This document shows positions 4,564 to 5,360 of a stretch of 5,360 nt of DNA, piece by piece. The stretch's first letter is position 1. Every line of letters starts with the position of its first letter. The position numbers and the translations under genes are program-made. The notes beneath the pieces are model-generated. The model was not told where the DNA came from and did no database searches. It saw only the letters and a program-made list of their open reading frames with translations. Location: assembly GCA_916049555.1 (NCBI GenBank), contig CAJZIB010000048.1:1-5360 (forward strand). Reading direction: 5' to 3'. The stretch comes from an uncultured Candidatus Saccharibacteria bacterium (lineage in GTDB: Bacteria > Patescibacteriota > Saccharimonadia > Saccharimonadales > Saccharimonadaceae).

Positions 4564-4676
4564 AGCTTTTGAATAAAAAAATTATTCAAAGCCAAAAACA
4601 AACAATATAGCCAAAAAACTCCACACTCTATAAGAAAAGTCAGTATTCCTCGCAGTTTAGCTGACTTTTCTTTTTT
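4564..4676 (+). ncRNA. Candidate small RNA, family not recognised
   Basis: About 113 nt between a consensus promoter and a strong terminator, with no ATG in between. At its 5' end is a hairpin: GCTTTTGAATAA (4565-4576, one bulged T) with TTATTCAAAGC (4582-4592). Next is a G-poor, unstructured linker (4593-4631) containing two similar GCCAAAAA stretches and the motif ACTCCACACTC. The terminator stem follows, whose 17-base loop holds ATTCCTCGC. CTCC and TCCTC are complementary to Shine-Dalgarno sites, so base-pairing regulation of mRNAs is possible but inferred. It lacks the hallmarks of SRP RNA (the GGAA/tetraloop domain) and is too short for 6S RNA. A cut-off leader of a lost gene is the main alternative. 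Confidence 0.55.
4632..4676 (+). terminator. Terminator of the candidate small RNA
   Basis: A 12 bp perfect stem, AAGAAAAGTCAG (4632-4643) with CTGACTTTTCTT (4661-4672), a 17-base loop and a continuing T-tract to 4676. The large loop is unusual for a simple terminator and may be functional. Confidence 0.8.
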
Positions 4677-4690
4677 GGTATTTTTTCTAA

Positions 4691-4720
4691 GAAGGACTTT
4701 GAGATGAAAGTCTTTTTTTT
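4691..4720 (+). terminator. Second, tandem terminator
   Basis: GACTTT (4695-4700) pairs with AAAGTC (4707-4712), extended by weaker pairs to about 10, around loop GAGATG, then an eight-T run (4713-4720). It lies 15 bases after the first terminator and would catch read-through. Confidence 0.75.
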
Positions 4721-5360
4721 ATTAACATTTGAGATGTAGACTTGTTTGTATTTTGATGCCGTAGTTCAATGATTGACGGATGGCTATGTGTAGGACTTAT
4801 TGCGGATAGTAAACAGAAATCTAGGTTGAGCTGATTATGCGGGGCCGCTGTGATAATATGTGGTGATGAAAAATAAATAACAGTTGAATAGGCTTTTTGA
4901 GTAAAATAAGCGTGCAAACGATAAGCAATAACGGAATGAAAATAAAAAGTAAGCAAAGTATTATTGAAGAAGCTTTAGCTTACTTTTTTGTAGGTTTATC
5001 TCTATAAAATTAATTGAAGTGTAAACCGGTTATTCTATGAGTAGGGGTTGGATGAGTTTGAGATGATATTGGAAAAATATGTAAAGAAGTAATAGGGGGT
5101 GCGAAGAAATATTTTTCTGTAAATGCATGATAGCCTACGTGGTGAGCCGAAATAGCAACTACATCAAAAATGCTAAGAGAGGCGGAATGTGCTAGTTTTT
5201 TTGTAGGGCTATTTTGCTTGTGATAAATAAAGAATGGGTGTGTTCTGGATTCTAAGAAACAATAAGTGGATGGCTTAATTAATATCGTAAATGTCTATGT
5301 TTATCCGTAGTTTATATTTCATCGTAATTGAACTATGTTGCGGAATTTCTGAAAAATATT
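4721..5360. other. Region without a convincing gene
   Basis: The plus strand is rich in stops and holds only very short frames. The minus strand has two open stretches without ATG: 4974-4687 (TTG the first usable start) and 5294-5010. Neither translation is recognised as a protein family, and neither has a ribosome site at a start codon. No tRNA, rRNA, repeat array or insertion sequence was seen. The only strong structure is the hairpin at 4944-4989. It may be decayed coding sequence, a control region of a gene beyond the window, or plain spacer. Confidence 0.6.
4944..4989. terminator. Bidirectional terminator-like hairpin
   Basis: AAAAAGTAAGC (4944-4954) pairs perfectly with GCTTACTTTTT (4978-4988). 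Inner AAAG (4955-4958) can pair with CTTT (4973-4976). T-runs follow on the plus strand (4984-4989) and on the minus strand (4948-4944, interrupted beyond). No transcription unit that it would end is visible in the window. It could serve a leftward gene from beyond the right edge. Confidence 0.65.

Noticed and set aside
4704..4739. Eleven-codon frame MKVFFLLTFEM with an AGGA site seven bases upstream, overlapping the second terminator
   Set aside because: It looks like a leader peptide but lies inside a terminator hairpin, and no gene follows that it could control. The match is probably chance.
4773..4801. TTGACG (4773-4778) as a -35 box
   Set aside because: No acceptable -10 box occurs at 16-18 bases.
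4687..4956. Minus-strand frame of 89 codons
   Set aside because: The start is TTG inside a hairpin, no ribosome site is seen, and the translation resembles no family known to me. Kept only as part of the uncertain spacer.
5153..5202. Attenuator-like set: TAGCA (5153-5157) could pair with TGCTA at 5171-5175 or 5190-5194, the latter followed by seven T
   Set aside because: The stems are only five bases with long loops, and no promoter or gene fits around them.

Overview
The window reads as ordinary chromosome from an AT-rich bacterium with a compact genome. The infC-rpmI-rplT-rpmB operon, the sequence style of its IF3, L20, L35 and L28, and the unusual tmRNA suggest a member of the Candidate Phyla Radiation, most likely Candidatus Saccharibacteria (TM7). 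That placement is from memory of the families, not from a search. The standard genetic code fits all the genes seen, so nothing points to the UGA=Gly lineages (SR1, Gracilibacteria).

Layout. (1) 2-217, plus strand: 3' end of an RNase HI-like gene cut by the window edge. (2) About 309-717, plus strand: RNase P RNA (rnpB), with its own extended -10 promoter and a long extra hairpin near its 3' end. (3) 719-745: a hairpin with T-tracts on both strands, which probably ends both rnpB and the convergent ribosomal operon. (4) 2139-771, minus strand: infC-rpmI-rplT-rpmB, from one strong promoter at 2172-2200. The best start for infC is an AUU codon. rplT and rpmB overlap by one base. (5) 2227-2304: four tandem 19-20 bp units between comM and the infC promoter. 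(6) 3897-2326, minus strand: a YifB/ComM AAA+ ATPase whose promoter sits so close to the ATG that the mRNA may be leaderless. (7) 4071-4423, plus strand: one-piece tmRNA (ssrA), with a clear promoter and terminator and a non-canonical T-loop. (8) 4479-4720: a perfect 14 bp palindrome containing a DnaA-box-like site, then a consensus promoter driving a probable small RNA that ends in a strong terminator, with a second terminator just after it. (9) 4721-5360: no convincing gene; one more bidirectional terminator-like hairpin and two ATG-less open stretches on the minus strand.

Taken together, this is a translation-centred neighbourhood: tRNA maturation (rnpB), initiation (infC), large-subunit assembly (L35, L20, L28) and ribosome rescue (ssrA), with one DNA-processing gene (comM). 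I see no CRISPR array, insertion sequence, prophage or toxin-antitoxin pair. The less ordinary items are the tmRNA T-loop change, the candidate small RNA at 4564-4676, the long P19-like helix of rnpB, the AUU start of infC and the tandem repeat upstream of it.
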